45,849 bases of DNA from Paracoccaceae bacterium (GTDB lineage: Bacteria > Pseudomonadota > Alphaproteobacteria > Rhodobacterales > Rhodobacteraceae), in the NCBI GenBank assembly GCA_024636555.1, contig JAGXGW010000037.1, positions 1 to 45,849 of the forward strand, written 5' to 3'. Each line of letters starts with the position of its first letter. The stretch's first letter is position 1. This document shows, piece by piece, positions 33,863-43,060 of the stretch. Position numbers and translations under genes: made by a program. The notes below the pieces were generated by a model that ran no database searches, was not told the DNA's origin, and saw only the letters and a program-made list of their open reading frames with translations.

Positions 33863-34675
33863 ATGAAAATACTGTTTTTAGGCGATGTCATGGGTCGTGC
33901 CGGACGGCAGGCCATTTCCGAGAACCTTCCCCGCCTGCGGGCCGAATGGAAGCTGGATTTCGTTGTCGTCAATGGCGAGAACGCCTCCAGCGGGGCAGGG
34001 CTGACGGCGGATCATGCGCGCGTCCTGCTGGCTGCCGGGGCCGATTGCCTGACGCTGGGCGATCATGCCTTCGACCAGAAAGACATGCTGACATTTATCG
34101 AATCCGAACCGCGCATCCTGCGGCCGCTGAACTTTGCCAAGGTCGCGCCGGGGCGCGGCCATAGGGTGTTCTCGGATGCGCGCGGGCGCAAGATTCTGGT
34201 GACGCAGGTGCTGGGCAATGTATTCATGAAGCGCGCCTTCGACGATCCGTTCTCGGCGGTGGATCAGGTGCTGGCCGCGCATCCGCTGGGCGGTGCGGTT
34301 CAGGCCACGCTTGTGGACATGCATTGCGAGGCGACCAGCGAGAAGATGGGCATGGGCCATTTCTGCGACGGGCGCGCCAGCGTGGTTGTCGGCACCCATA
34401 CCCATGTGCCCACCTCCGACACGATGATCCTGCCCGCAGGGACAGCCTATCAGTCCGATGCCGGAATGTGCGGCGACTACAACAGCGTGATCGGCATGGA
34501 CAAGGCCGAGCCTTTGCGCCGTTTCGTGACGGGTATGGCCAAGGGCCGTTTCGCGCCCGCCCTCGGAGAGGCGACCCTGTCCGGCCTGTATGTCGAAACC
34601 GACGATGCGACCGGACGCGCGGTCAAGGCGCGGGCGATCCGGCAGGGCGGGCGGCTCGAGATGACGGGGCCCTGA
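33863..34675 (+). CDS. YmdB-type metallophosphoesterase (TIGR00282 family)
   Basis: A protein of 270 residues from the ATG at 33863. Metal motifs in order: FLGDVMGRAGRQ, VVNGENASSGAGL, TLGDHAFDQKD, VDMHCEATSEK and VVGTHTHVPTSD. This is the bacterial YmdB family, which hydrolyses 2',3'-cyclic nucleotides or cAMP in the members studied. It probably acts in the cytoplasm. The ribosome site is weak. A DMT permease frame follows immediately. Confidence 0.92.
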   Translation: MKILFLGDVMGRAGRQAISENLPRLRAEWKLDFVVVNGENASSGAGLTADHARVLLAAGADCLTLGDHAFDQKDMLTFIESEPRILRPLNFAKVAPGRGHRVFSDARGRKILVTQVLGNVFMKRAFDDPFSAVDQVLAAHPLGGAVQATLVDMHCEATSEKMGMGHFCDGRASVVVGTHTHVPTSDTMILPAGTAYQSDAGMCGDYNSVIGMDKAEPLRRFVTGMAKGRFAPALGEATLSGLYVETDDATGRAVKARAIRQGGRLEMTGP

Positions 34676-34677
34676 GG

Positions 34678-35634
34678 CTGGGCCGGGCGGCTGCTGCATG
34701 GCACCACAGGGAGGCGCTGGCCCTGTTCGGCCTGCTGGTCCTGTTGGGTGCGGGCTGGGGGATCACCCAGCCCCTGACCAAGCTGGCGGTAAGCACCGGA
34801 CACGGGCATTTCGGCCTGATTTTCTGGCAACTGGTGATCGGCGCGATGCTGATGTCCGTCATTGCGCTGGCCACGGGGCGGCGCTTGCCCCTGACATGCG
34901 CGGCGCTGCGTGTCTATGCCGTGATCGCCTTGATCGGGACGGTGCTGCCCAACACGGCCTCCTATCAGGCGGCGGTGCATCTGCCCTCCGGCGTGCTGTC
35001 GATCCTGCTGTCGCTGATCCCGATGATGGCCTTTCCCATCGCGCTGGGCCTCGGGCTGGAGCGGTTCCGCCTGTGGCGGCTGGCCGGTTTGGGGCTGGGG
35101 CTGGGCGGGGTGACGCTATTGGTGCTGCCCGGTGCAAGCCTGCCCGACCCTGCGATGGTGATCTGGGTGCCGGTCGCGGTTATCGCCTCGCTTTGCTATG
35201 CATTCGAGGGCAATTACGTCTCCCGCTGGGGCACCGCGGGGCTGGACCCTGTGCAGGTGCTGCTGGGGGCCTCGGCCATCGGGGCGGTGATGACGCTGCC
35301 GCTGATGCTTGCCTCGGGGCAGTGGATCAGCCCGCGTGCGCCCTATGGCGTGGCGGAATGGGCGCTGATCGGGTCATCCACGGTGCATGTGCTGGTTTAT
35401 ACGGCATTCGTCTGGCTGGTTGGTCGCGCCGGTGCGGTTTTTGCGGTGCAGGTCAGCTATCTGGTGACAGGTTTCGGTGTCATCTGGGCGATGCTTTTGC
35501 TAGGCGAACGCTATGCCCCGCTGATCTGGGTCGCGATGGCGCTGATGATGGCCGGCATGGCGCTTGTGCAGCCGCGACCAAAGGCGGCGCTTGCTCCGGT
35601 GCCGGTGATCGGCCAAGGTGACCGACGCGCATAA
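34678..35634 (+). CDS. EamA/DMT-family permease, unusual start
   Basis: Ten membrane helices in two EamA repeats (EALALFGLLVLLGAGWGITQ opens the first; AFVWLVGRAGAVFAVQVSYL is in the second). No in-frame ATG or GTG exists between the upstream stop and the first helix. The only TTG (34744) would remove half of helix 1. A CTG start is likely: CTG at 34723 has AGGGAGG 8 bases upstream, and 34678 is the longest CTG option used here. A base error in the assembly is the alternative. The substrate is unknown. It abuts the YmdB gene. Confidence 0.85.
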   Translation: MGRAAAAWHHREALALFGLLVLLGAGWGITQPLTKLAVSTGHGHFGLIFWQLVIGAMLMSVIALATGRRLPLTCAALRVYAVIALIGTVLPNTASYQAAVHLPSGVLSILLSLIPMMAFPIALGLGLERFRLWRLAGLGLGLGGVTLLVLPGASLPDPAMVIWVPVAVIASLCYAFEGNYVSRWGTAGLDPVQVLLGASAIGAVMTLPLMLASGQWISPRAPYGVAEWALIGSSTVHVLVYTAFVWLVGRAGAVFAVQVSYLVTGFGVIWAMLLLGERYAPLIWVAMALMMAGMALVQPRPKAALAPVPVIGQGDRRA

Positions 35635-35654
35635 TCCCCAAATCAGGAAATAGA

Positions 35655-37433
35655 ATGGCGTTTTTCGAGTTGTCCCAGAACGTAGAGGCGATTTTGTGTC
35701 TGATCGTTGTGCTGGGTATGTTTGTGTTGTTCATCAAGGAGATCTATCCCGCAGAGGTGGTGGCCATCGGGGGCGCGGCGCTGATGCTGGCGCTTGGCCT
35801 TTTGCCTTATGAAAGTGCGCTGAAGGTCATGTCCAACCCCGCGCCTTGGACGATTGCCACGATGTTCATCGTGATGGGGGCCTTGGTCAGGACCGGGGCT
35901 TTGGACGCGTTCACATCCATCGCGGACAGGCGCGCGCGGACCCATCCGCGCACCGCGATCGTGATGCTGCTGACCTTTGTCATCGTCGCATCCGCGATCA
36001 TGAACAACACGCCGGTCGTCGTGGTGATGCTGCCGGTGTTCGTGCAACTGTCGCGGACAATGGGGATTTCGGCAAGCAAGCTTCTGATTCCGCTGAGTTA
36101 CGCGGCCATCCTTGGCGGGACGCTGACCTTGATCGGGACCTCCACCAACCTGTTGGTCGACGGGGTGGCGCGGGCGCAGGGCATGGAGGGGTTTACCATT
36201 TTCGAGGTGACGCCGCTGGCTGTGATCCTCGTGGTCTGGGGGATGATCTACCTGCGGATATTCGGCCCGATTTTGTTGCCGCATCGTGACAGCATGGCAA
36301 ATCTGCTGTCCGACAAGAGCCGGATGAAGTTCTTTACCGAAGCGGTGATCCCGCCCGACAGCAACCTGATCGGGCGCGAGGTGAACGGTGTGCAACTGTT
36401 CAAACGCGAAGGCGTGCGGCTGGTGGATGTGATCCGGGGAGATCAGTCGCTGCGCCGCAATCTGCAAGGGGTCATGCTGGAAGTGGGCGACCGTGTGGTT
36501 CTGCGCACCCAGATGACAGAGCTGCTGGGCCTGCAGCGCGACAAATCCCTGCGCCGTGTGGATCAGGTGTCAGCGGTTGAAACCTCGACCGTTGAGGCTT
36601 TGATCACACCGGGATGCAAAATGGTGGGGCGGTCTCTGGGGGCCATGCGTTTGCGGCGACGCTTCGGGGTCTATCCGCTGGCCGTGCACCGGCGCAACCA
36701 GAACATCAGCGGGCAATTGGATGAACTGGTTGTCCGCGTCGGCGATACGCTGCTGCTGGAGGGATCGCCGGCCGATATCCAGCGACTGGCTGACGATATG
36801 GAACTGGTCGATGTCTCGCACCCTTCGGCGCGGGCGTTCCGGCGTGGCCATGCACCGGTTGCCATCGTCGCACTTTTGGCGATTGTGGTGCTGGCGGGGC
36901 TGGGCGTGGCGCCCATCCTTGCGTTGGCGGTGCTGGCGATGGCGGTGGTGCTGTTGACGCGCTGTATCGACGCGGACGAGGCGTTCAGCTTTGTGGAAGG
37001 ACGCTTGCTGGCGCTGATCTTCGCGATGCTCGCCATCGGGTCGGCCCTCGAACATACTGGCGCGGTCAGCCTGATCGTGCAGGGCGTCGCCCCGGCGCTG
37101 ACAGATCTTCCTCCTTTCCTGATCATTTGGGCGATTTATCTGCTCACCTCGATTCTGACAGAGATGGTGTCGAACAACGCGGTGGCGGTGGTTGTCACGC
37201 CCATTGCGATCGGGTTGGCGCAGGCAATGGGGATTGATCCGCGCCCGCTTGTTGTGGCGGTGATGGTCGCGGCCTCGGCCAGTTTCGCCACGCCGATCGG
37301 ATACCAGACCAATATGCTGGTATACGGACCGGGTGGGTACCGGTTTACCGACTTCCTGCGCGTCGGCGTTCCGCTCAACCTGAGCGTGGGCCTGCTCTCG
37401 GCTGCGTTGATCCCGTTCATCTGGCCCTTGTAA
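35655..37433 (+). CDS. SLC13/DASS-family permease with two RCK_C (TrkA_C) domains
   Basis: A protein of 592 residues. The N-terminal membrane half (about residues 10-205) contains SAIMNNTPVVVVMLPVFVQL and LGGTLTLIGTSTNLLVDGV, the SNT motif of DASS transporters. Two cytosolic RCK_C domains (about 225-295 and 315-385) follow. The second membrane half (about 395-590) has TEMVSNNAVAVVVTPIAIGL and FATPIGYQTNMLVYGPGGYR. Such proteins move sulfate or dicarboxylates with Na+; the substrate is not determined. It is a separate unit 20 bases after the EamA gene. Confidence 0.92.
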   Translation: MAFFELSQNVEAILCLIVVLGMFVLFIKEIYPAEVVAIGGAALMLALGLLPYESALKVMSNPAPWTIATMFIVMGALVRTGALDAFTSIADRRARTHPRTAIVMLLTFVIVASAIMNNTPVVVVMLPVFVQLSRTMGISASKLLIPLSYAAILGGTLTLIGTSTNLLVDGVARAQGMEGFTIFEVTPLAVILVVWGMIYLRIFGPILLPHRDSMANLLSDKSRMKFFTEAVIPPDSNLIGREVNGVQLFKREGVRLVDVIRGDQSLRRNLQGVMLEVGDRVVLRTQMTELLGLQRDKSLRRVDQVSAVETSTVEALITPGCKMVGRSLGAMRLRRRFGVYPLAVHRRNQNISGQLDELVVRVGDTLLLEGSPADIQRLADDMELVDVSHPSARAFRRGHAPVAIVALLAIVVLAGLGVAPILALAVLAMAVVLLTRCIDADEAFSFVEGRLLALIFAMLAIGSALEHTGAVSLIVQGVAPALTDLPPFLIIWAIYLLTSILTEMVSNNAVAVVVTPIAIGLAQAMGIDPRPLVVAVMVAASASFATPIGYQTNMLVYGPGGYRFTDFLRVGVPLNLSVGLLSAALIPFIWPL

Positions 37434-37552
37434 CGGGTTCGGCCGGCTGTCCTGCATCGCCCGTGGTGACTGGCCTTGCGGCCCGCCCGCCTGCTGGCAT
37501 ATAGAGACGCTGATCTCAGGACAGGCAGACATAGCAGGACACGGAGGCACAT

Positions 37553-38293
37553 ATGGCCGGCCATTCAAAATGGGCAAATATCCAGCATCGCAAGAACCGA
37601 CAGGATTCGGTCCGGGCCAAGCTTTTCTCGAAAATGTCCAAGGAAATTACCGTGGCCGCCAAAATGGGCGATCCCGACCCCGAGAAAAACCCGCGCTTGC
37701 GGCTGGCGGTAAAAGAGGCGAAATCGCAATCCTGCCCCAAGGATGTGATCGAGCGCGCCATCAAGAAAGCCGTCGGCGGTGAGGGCGACAATTACGAGGA
37801 AATCCGCTACGAGGGTTACGGCCCCAACGGCGTCGCGATCATCGTCGAGGCGATGACCGACAACCGCAACCGCACCGCGTCCAACGTGCGCTCGACCTTC
37901 ACCAAGAACGGCGGCAATCTGGGCGAGACCGGATCGGTGGCCTTCATGTTCGACCGCAAGGGCGAGATCACCTATCCCGCAGCCGTGGGCGATGCCGATA
38001 CCGTGCTGATGGCCGCGATCGAGGCCGGGGCCGAGGATGTCGAAAGCGGCGAGGAGGGGCATGTGATCTGGTGCGCCGATACCGACCTCAACGAGGTGGC
38101 AACAGCGCTGGAGACGGCGCTTGGCGAAAGCGACAGCACCAAGCTGGTCTGGAAGCCCGCCACCACCACGGAAATGGATCTGGACAACATGACCAAGCTG
38201 ATGAAGCTGGTCGACGCGCTGGAGGATGACGACGATGTGCAGCGCGTCACCACCAATTTCGAGGCCAGTGACGAGGTGATGGGCCAGTTGTAA
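37553..38293 (+). CDS. YebC/PmpR-family protein
   Basis: A protein of 246 residues, the normal length for the family, opening [20 protein letters not shown], an unmistakable YebC start. [20 protein letters not shown] and [13 protein letters not shown] complete the family pattern. YebC proteins were described as DNA-binding regulators and more recently tied to translation through difficult stretches. CGGAGG lies 7 bases upstream. No ruvC neighbour is present here. Confidence 0.96.
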   Translation: MAGHSKWANIQHRKNRQDSVRAKLFSKMSKEITVAAKMGDPDPEKNPRLRLAVKEAKSQSCPKDVIERAIKKAVGGEGDNYEEIRYEGYGPNGVAIIVEAMTDNRNRTASNVRSTFTKNGGNLGETGSVAFMFDRKGEITYPAAVGDADTVLMAAIEAGAEDVESGEEGHVIWCADTDLNEVATALETALGESDSTKLVWKPATTTEMDLDNMTKLMKLVDALEDDDDVQRVTTNFEASDEVMGQL

Positions 38294-38362
38294 GCGGCAG
38301 ACCCCCTGTGCCCGGCGGAGGGGCAGAGGGGGGGCGCTGCCCCCGTCCTGCGGACTCCCCCG

Positions 38363-38385
38363 GGATATTTTCAACAAGCAGAAGC
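38363..38385 (+). repeat. 23-bp intergenic motif, copy F, with GC-rich hairpin before it
   Basis: GGATATTTTCAA then CAAGCAGAAGC, ending 9 bases before the LysE-type gene. It is preceded at 38324-38362 by runs of G and C (GGGGGGGCGCTGCCCCC and CTCCCCCG) that can pair, which gives this copy a hairpin the other copies lack. Confidence 0.7.
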
Positions 38386-38394
38386 AGAGCGTAG

Positions 38395-39006
38395 ATGCAG
38401 ACATTCGGTGCCGGATTTGCGCTCGGCCTGTCGTTGATCATGGCGATCGGCGCGCAGAACGCCTTTGTCCTGCGGCAGGGGATACGGCGCAGCCATGTCT
38501 TCGCGGTCTGCCTGACCTGCGCGCTCAGCGATGCAATCCTGATCGGGGCGGGTGTGGCCGGGTTCGGCCGTCTGAGCGCGGCCGCGCCGTGGGTCGAGCC
38601 GGTGATGCGCTGGGGTGGTGCGGCGTTTTTGCTGGCTTACGGCGCGCGGGCTTTTGTTTCGGCATGGCGTGGCGGTGCGGTACTTGCGGTGACGGGGCAG
38701 GGGGACGAGGCTCTGGGGCCGGTGCTGGTGGCCTGTCTGGCCCTGACATGGCTCAATCCGCATGTCTATCTGGATACCGTCGTGCTGCTGGGAGCGGTGG
38801 CCGCGCAATACGAGAACCGGCTCGGCTTTGCGATGGGCGCCATGAGCGCGAGTTTCGTGTTTTTCTTCACGCTGGGTTTCGGCGCGCGCAGGCTGGCCCC
38901 GCTGTTCGCCCGTCCGCAAGCATGGCGTGTGCTGGATGTCGCTGTAGGGTTGTTGATGTGGGCCATCGCGTTCAGCCTGATCCGCGGCGCGATGGTGGCG
39001 CAATAA
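38395..39006 (+). CDS. LysE/ArgO-family amino-acid exporter
   Basis: A protein of 203 residues with six membrane helices. GLSLIMAIGAQNAFVLRQGI is the diagnostic LysE/ArgO segment, and LTWLNPHVYLDTVVLLGAV is the second family motif. It probably exports arginine or lysine; which one cannot be told. The ribosome site is weak, and motif copy F supplies the purine-rich sequence in front of the ATG. There is a 60-bp gap to the next gene. Confidence 0.93.
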   Translation: MQTFGAGFALGLSLIMAIGAQNAFVLRQGIRRSHVFAVCLTCALSDAILIGAGVAGFGRLSAAAPWVEPVMRWGGAAFLLAYGARAFVSAWRGGAVLAVTGQGDEALGPVLVACLALTWLNPHVYLDTVVLLGAVAAQYENRLGFAMGAMSASFVFFFTLGFGARRLAPLFARPQAWRVLDVAVGLLMWAIAFSLIRGAMVAQ

Positions 39007-39066
39007 AGCGGCACAAAGCGGTGTCCGGCCCTTGCGGCTGCCCGGGCTTCATGACTTCATGCCCGC

Positions 39067-39975
39067 ATGCATATCGACCAAAAGCCAGCGCGTCCGGTGC
39101 TGGGCGTTTTCTGGATGGTGGTGACCGGCCTTCTCTTTGTAGGGGTCACGGCACTCGTGAAATATCTGGGGCCAGCCATCCCCGCAGCCGAGGCGGCGAT
39201 TTTGCGATATGCGATCGGCTTTGTCTTCCTGATCCCGTTGGTGCGCCCGATGCTGGCAACGCGCCTGTCGCGCCGCCAATGGCAGTTGTTCACCCTGCGC
39301 GGTCTGGCCCATGCCATCGGGGTGGCGCTGTGGTTCTATGCGATGGCGCGCATTCCCATCGCCGATGTCACGGCGATGAACTATCTCGCGCCGATCTATG
39401 TCACGCTGGGTGCGGCGCTGTTTCTGGGCGAGAGGCTGGCCGCGCGCCGCGTCATCGCCGTGATCATGGGGCTTGCCGGTGCGCTGATCATCCTGCGGCC
39501 CGGCTTTCGCGAAATCGGACCCGGCCATCTGGCCATGCTGGGCGCGGCGCTGGTGTTCGGCGCGTCCTATATCCTCGCCAAGATGCTCACCGACGAGACG
39601 AATGCCGCCATCGTCGTGGGTATGCTGTCGCTCTGGGTGACGATCGGGCTGGCACCAATGGCGCTGGCGGTCTGGGTCACGCCGAGCGGAGAGGCATTGC
39701 TTGTCCTGACCCTTGTGGCGCTGCTGGCGACGGCCGGGCACTACACCATGACACTTGCCTTCGCGGCGGCCCCCGTCACCGTCACCCAGCCGGTCAGCTT
39801 TCTGCAACTGGTCTGGGCGGTGGCACTGGGCGCGCTCTTTTTTGACGAGGGGCTGGATATCTGGGTGATCGTCGGCGGGTTTGTGATCCTTGGCTCCGTC
39901 ACCTTCATCACATGGCGCGAGGCGGTGCTGAAGCGCAATCTGCGCACGCCGCCCGCGCCTGCGACAAAGGTCTGA
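39067..39975 (+). CDS. EamA/DMT-family permease
   Basis: A protein of 302 residues with ten predicted helices in two EamA repeats: VLGVFWMVVTGLLFVGVTAL in helix 1, YLAPIYVTLGAALFLGERLA at the end of the first repeat, and FLQLVWAVALGALFFDEGLD in the second. RhaT/YdcZ-type exporters of unknown substrate have this layout. Unlike the other EamA gene in the window it has a normal ATG start. It is convergent with choV. Confidence 0.92.
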   Translation: MHIDQKPARPVLGVFWMVVTGLLFVGVTALVKYLGPAIPAAEAAILRYAIGFVFLIPLVRPMLATRLSRRQWQLFTLRGLAHAIGVALWFYAMARIPIADVTAMNYLAPIYVTLGAALFLGERLAARRVIAVIMGLAGALIILRPGFREIGPGHLAMLGAALVFGASYILAKMLTDETNAAIVVGMLSLWVTIGLAPMALAVWVTPSGEALLVLTLVALLATAGHYTMTLAFAAAPVTVTQPVSFLQLVWAVALGALFFDEGLDIWVIVGGFVILGSVTFITWREAVLKRNLRTPPAPATKV

Positions 39976-39996
39976 GGCAGACGGTGCGCGCCTTGC

Positions 39997-40019
39997 GTTT
40001 CTTCTTGCCTCAAATATCC
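39997..40019 (-). repeat. 23-bp intergenic motif, copy G
   Basis: On the minus strand it reads GGATATTTGAGG then CAAGAAGAAAC, between the convergent 3' ends of the EamA gene and choV. It is identical to copy B except for one base. Confidence 0.75.
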
Positions 40020-40037
40020 AAAGACCGCCCGCGCTGC

Positions 40038-41090
40038 TCAATCCACCCGTGACGTAGCGCCGCGCGGGTTCAGCAAACCTGCCAGCACATCGCTGCTGGT
40101 GATCCGGCCCAGCGGTCGGTCCGCCGCGTCCCGCACCATCAGCACGGTGTTTCCCGGCTGTTGCAGCGCTTGCATGACGGTGGAGAGGGGCGCGTGGGCG
40201 GCAATGGCCGGGCCGTCGTCGCCTGCATGCAGCGGTTGCATCACATCTTCGGCGCGCAGCACGCCCAGCGGGTTCATATGGGCCACGAATTCCGCGACAT
40301 AATCGGTCGACGGATTGGTGAAAATCTCCTGCGGCGTGCCGTTCTGGACGATGCGCCCGCCCTCCATGATCGCGATATGGTTGCCGATCTTGAAGGCCTC
40401 GTCCAGATCATGGCTGACGAAGATGATGGTGCGTTTCAGCCGTGCCTGCAGGTCAAGCAACTCGTCCTGCAACCGCGTGCGGATGAGCGGATCGAGGGCC
40501 GAGAAAGGCTCGTCCATCAGCAGGATCGGCGCATCGGTGGCAAAGGCGCGGGCCAGCCCCACGCGTTGCTGCATGCCGCCCGACAGATCGCCCACACGGC
40601 GGGTGGCCCAGTCCGACAGGCCGACAAGCTCCAGCTGTGCGGCGGTGCGCTCTGCGCGCTCGGCCCGTGGTACGCCCGCGAGTTCCAGCCCCAGACCGAC
40701 ATTCTCCTGCACGCTCCGCCACGGCAGCAGGCCGAATTGCTGGAACACCATCGCCACGTTGTTCTGCCGCAGGCGGCGCAGGGCTGCACCTTTTGCATGG
40801 GTCACATCGACCATACCGGCCTCTGTTGCCACCTCGACATGGCCGCGCACCACCGGGTTGAGCCCGTTGACCGCGCGCAGCAGCGTGGATTTGCCCGAGC
40901 CGGACAGGCCCATCAGCACGAGGATGTCGCCCTCGTTGACCGAGAGCGAGCAATCATGCACGCCCAGCACCTGCCCGCAGGCTTGCTGCACATCGGGACG
41001 GCTCATCCCCTGATCCATCAGGGGCAGGGCGCTGGCGGGTTTGTCGCCGAACACGATCGAGACATTGTGGAAGGTGACAGCCGCGCTCAT
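40038..41090 (-). CDS. choV: Choline ABC transporter, ATP-binding subunit
   Basis: A protein of 350 residues from the ATG at 41090; the longer open frame upstream is a shadow in choW. Walker A GLSGSGKSTLLRAVNGL, the Q-loop VFQQFGLLPWRSVQENVG, signature LSGGMQQRVGLARAF and Walker B ILLMDEPFSALDP are intact. The C-terminal part contains a CBS-like segment (LGRITSSDVLAGLLN), as in ProV/ChoV. It powers choline uptake together with choW and choX. The start overlaps the choW stop by 4 bases (ATGA). Confidence 0.94.
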   Translation of the reverse strand: MSAAVTFHNVSIVFGDKPASALPLMDQGMSRPDVQQACGQVLGVHDCSLSVNEGDILVLMGLSGSGKSTLLRAVNGLNPVVRGHVEVATEAGMVDVTHAKGAALRRLRQNNVAMVFQQFGLLPWRSVQENVGLGLELAGVPRAERAERTAAQLELVGLSDWATRRVGDLSGGMQQRVGLARAFATDAPILLMDEPFSALDPLIRTRLQDELLDLQARLKRTIIFVSHDLDEAFKIGNHIAIMEGGRIVQNGTPQEIFTNPSTDYVAEFVAHMNPLGVLRAEDVMQPLHAGDDGPAIAAHAPLSTVMQALQQPGNTVLMVRDAADRPLGRITSSDVLAGLLNPRGATSRVD

Positions 41091-41920
41091 TTCCGTTCGA
41101 TCCTCAGCATCCGGTCCAGCAGGATGGCCAGCACCACGATCACCAGCCCCGATTCGAACCCGAGCGCGGGATTGACGCGGTTGAGCGCCTGCAACACCGG
41201 CACGCCCAGCCCGTCCGCGCCGACAAGTGCGGCGATCACGACCATCGACAGCGACAGCATTATTGTCTGGTTCAGCCCCGCCATGATCTGCGGCAGGGCA
41301 TAGGGCAGTTCCACCTTGAGCAGGGTCTGGCGCGGGGTGGCGCCAAAGGCCTGCGCGGCTTCCAGCAGCGCCGTGGGCGTGGCAGTGATGCCAAGATGGG
41401 TCAACCGGATCGGCGCGGGTAGCACGAAGATCACCGTGGCGATCAGGCCGGGCACCATGCCGATGCCGAAAAACACAATCGCCGGAATGAGATAGACAAA
41501 GGTCGGCAGGGTCTGCATCAGGTCCAGCACCGGACGCAGACTGCGGTAAAGGCGGGGGCGGTGGGCTGCGGCGATGCCGATGGGCACACCCACGCCCATA
41601 CAGACCACGCAGGCCGCCAGCACAAGGGTCAGCGACTGGGTTGTCTGGATCCAGTAGCCCTGATTGACGATGAACAAAAACCCCAGCCCCACGATGACGG
41701 CGGGTTTCCAGCTGCGCTGCACCAGCACGGTCAGCGCCACGAAAGCCGCGATCACGACCAGCGGATGCGGGCTTTGCAGCACCCACAGGATACCGTCGAT
41801 CAGCGCCTCCAGCCCGTCCGACAGCCCGTCGAAGAAAAAGGCGGCGTTGATTTCGAGCCATGTGAACGCGCGGTCGGCATAGAGCCCGACGGGAATTTTC
41901 GTGTCGGTCAGCCAGTTCAT
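41087..41920 (-). CDS. choW: Choline ABC transporter, permease subunit
   Basis: A protein of 277 residues with about six membrane helices. The ProW-type inner-membrane permease motif EAAQAFGATPRQTLLKVELP (the EAA loop) is present. QTLPTFVYLIPAIVFFGIGM and MAGLNQTIMLSLSMVVIAAL are characteristic of ProW/ChoW. It lies between the binding protein (112-bp gap, with short hairpins that could protect upstream mRNA) and the ATPase gene. Confidence 0.94.
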   Translation of the reverse strand: MNWLTDTKIPVGLYADRAFTWLEINAAFFFDGLSDGLEALIDGILWVLQSPHPLVVIAAFVALTVLVQRSWKPAVIVGLGFLFIVNQGYWIQTTQSLTLVLAACVVCMGVGVPIGIAAAHRPRLYRSLRPVLDLMQTLPTFVYLIPAIVFFGIGMVPGLIATVIFVLPAPIRLTHLGITATPTALLEAAQAFGATPRQTLLKVELPYALPQIMAGLNQTIMLSLSMVVIAALVGADGLGVPVLQALNRVNPALGFESGLVIVVLAILLDRMLRIERK

Positions 41921-42032
41921 GGCAATCTGTCCCTAACGTGTCCGAAGCTGTTCCCGCTCTGTGTCGGGCGGCCCGCCCCCGGCGACAGCCGGAAACGGGA
42001 ATATCATGCGGGCAAACCGCTTGCAGGCCCGG

Positions 42033-42968
42033 TTACAGGCCGAGTGCGGCGCGGGCGGCGGGCAGGGCTTCTGCGCCATCGCGGGTGGTGACGCCGTCGA
42101 GCCAGCCGTCTAGCACCTCGGGATTGTCGCTCAGCCATGCGGTGGCGGCGGCAGCCGGATCGGTGTTGTCATCCAGGATCGCGCCCATGATCTCGTTTTC
42201 CATCTCGAGGGTGAATTCCAGATTGCCGAAGAACGCGCCCAGATTGGGGCATTCCTCCGCAAAGCCGGCGCGGGTATTGGTGCGGACCTCGGCACCGCCC
42301 AGATCGGGGCCGAACCAGTCGTCGCCGCCTTCCAGATAGGTCATGTCGAAATTTGCGTTCATCGGATGCGGCTCCCATCCCAGGAACACGATCGGCTCGC
42401 CGCGCCGGTCTGCGCGCGTCACCTGTGCAAGCATCCCCTGTTCGGAGCTTTCGGCTACACAGAAGCCCGAGAGGCCGAACGCATCGGCCTCGATCATGTC
42501 GAGGATCAGGCGGTTGCCGTCATTGCCCGCCTCGATCCCGTAGATCTTGCTGTCCAGTGCATCCGCATGGGTGGCGATATCCGCGAAACCCGCGATCCCC
42601 AGATCGGCCGCGGCGCGGTTCACAGCGAGGGTATATTTCGCGCCGGTCAGGTTGGTGCGGATCGTCTCGACCGTGCCATCTTCGCGGTAGGGCGCGATAT
42701 CGGCCTCCATCGTGGGCATCCAGTTGCCCAGAAACACGTCGATATCGCCGCGCGACAGCGAGATATAGGTGACGGGCACCGACAGGATTTTGGTCTCCGT
42801 GTCATATCCGATCGCTTCCAGCACGACCGATGTGGCGGCGGTGGTGGCGGTGATATCGGTCCAGCCGACATCCGAGAAGGTGACCTTGTCGCATTGCGCG
42901 AAGGCAGGCGCGGCCGCCAGCAGGGCCAGTGCCGTCATCGGGGCCACGAGAGCAGTTTTCACGGTCAT
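42033..42968 (-). CDS. choX: Choline ABC transporter, substrate-binding protein
   Basis: A protein of 311 residues with a signal peptide (MTVKTALVAPMTALALLAAA, cleavage after AFA). It is of the OpuAC type: VTFSDVGWTDITATTAATSV, ISLSRGDIDVFLGNWMPTME, and VFLGWEPHPMNANFDMTYLE. Aromatic and Asp residues in these segments make the choline cage in the known ChoX structure. The ribosome site AAGGAGA is 6 bases upstream. It is the first gene of choXWV, divergent from betI. Confidence 0.94.
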   Translation of the reverse strand: MTVKTALVAPMTALALLAAAPAFAQCDKVTFSDVGWTDITATTAATSVVLEAIGYDTETKILSVPVTYISLSRGDIDVFLGNWMPTMEADIAPYREDGTVETIRTNLTGAKYTLAVNRAAADLGIAGFADIATHADALDSKIYGIEAGNDGNRLILDMIEADAFGLSGFCVAESSEQGMLAQVTRADRRGEPIVFLGWEPHPMNANFDMTYLEGGDDWFGPDLGGAEVRTNTRAGFAEECPNLGAFFGNLEFTLEMENEIMGAILDDNTDPAAAATAWLSDNPEVLDGWLDGVTTRDGAEALPAARAALGL

Positions 42969-42996
42969 ATCATTCTCCTTGCAGGGTTCTTGTGCG

Positions 42997-43018
42997 TTAT
43001 TGATTGACGAGTCAATAA
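42997..43018. promoter_or_regulatory. BetI-like operator between choX and betI
   Basis: TTATTGA-N8-TCAATAA with a nested ATTGA-N4-TCAAT (43003-43016) lies centrally in the 92-bp divergent gap. The TTGA...TCAA arms resemble known BetI sites. It could repress both choXWV and betICB until choline appears. Confidence 0.65.
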
Positions 43019-43060
43019 AAAATCATTTAGCGTCCCGGTGCAAGTTTATTGGAGAAAACC

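Noticed and set aside
34698..35621. A 307-codon frame starting with ATG at the head of the EamA gene
   Set aside because: Its translation is Pro/Gly/Arg-rich without membrane helices; the overlapping frame has ten helices. It was only considered as a clue to a possible assembly indel.
38589..39845. A 418-codon plus-strand frame across lysE and the EamA gene
   Set aside because: It is out of frame with two recognisable transporters and crosses the intergenic gap; it has no membrane or domain pattern of its own.
40161..41303. A 380-codon plus-strand frame over choV
   Set aside because: It is antisense to an ATPase with all motifs intact; shadow frame.
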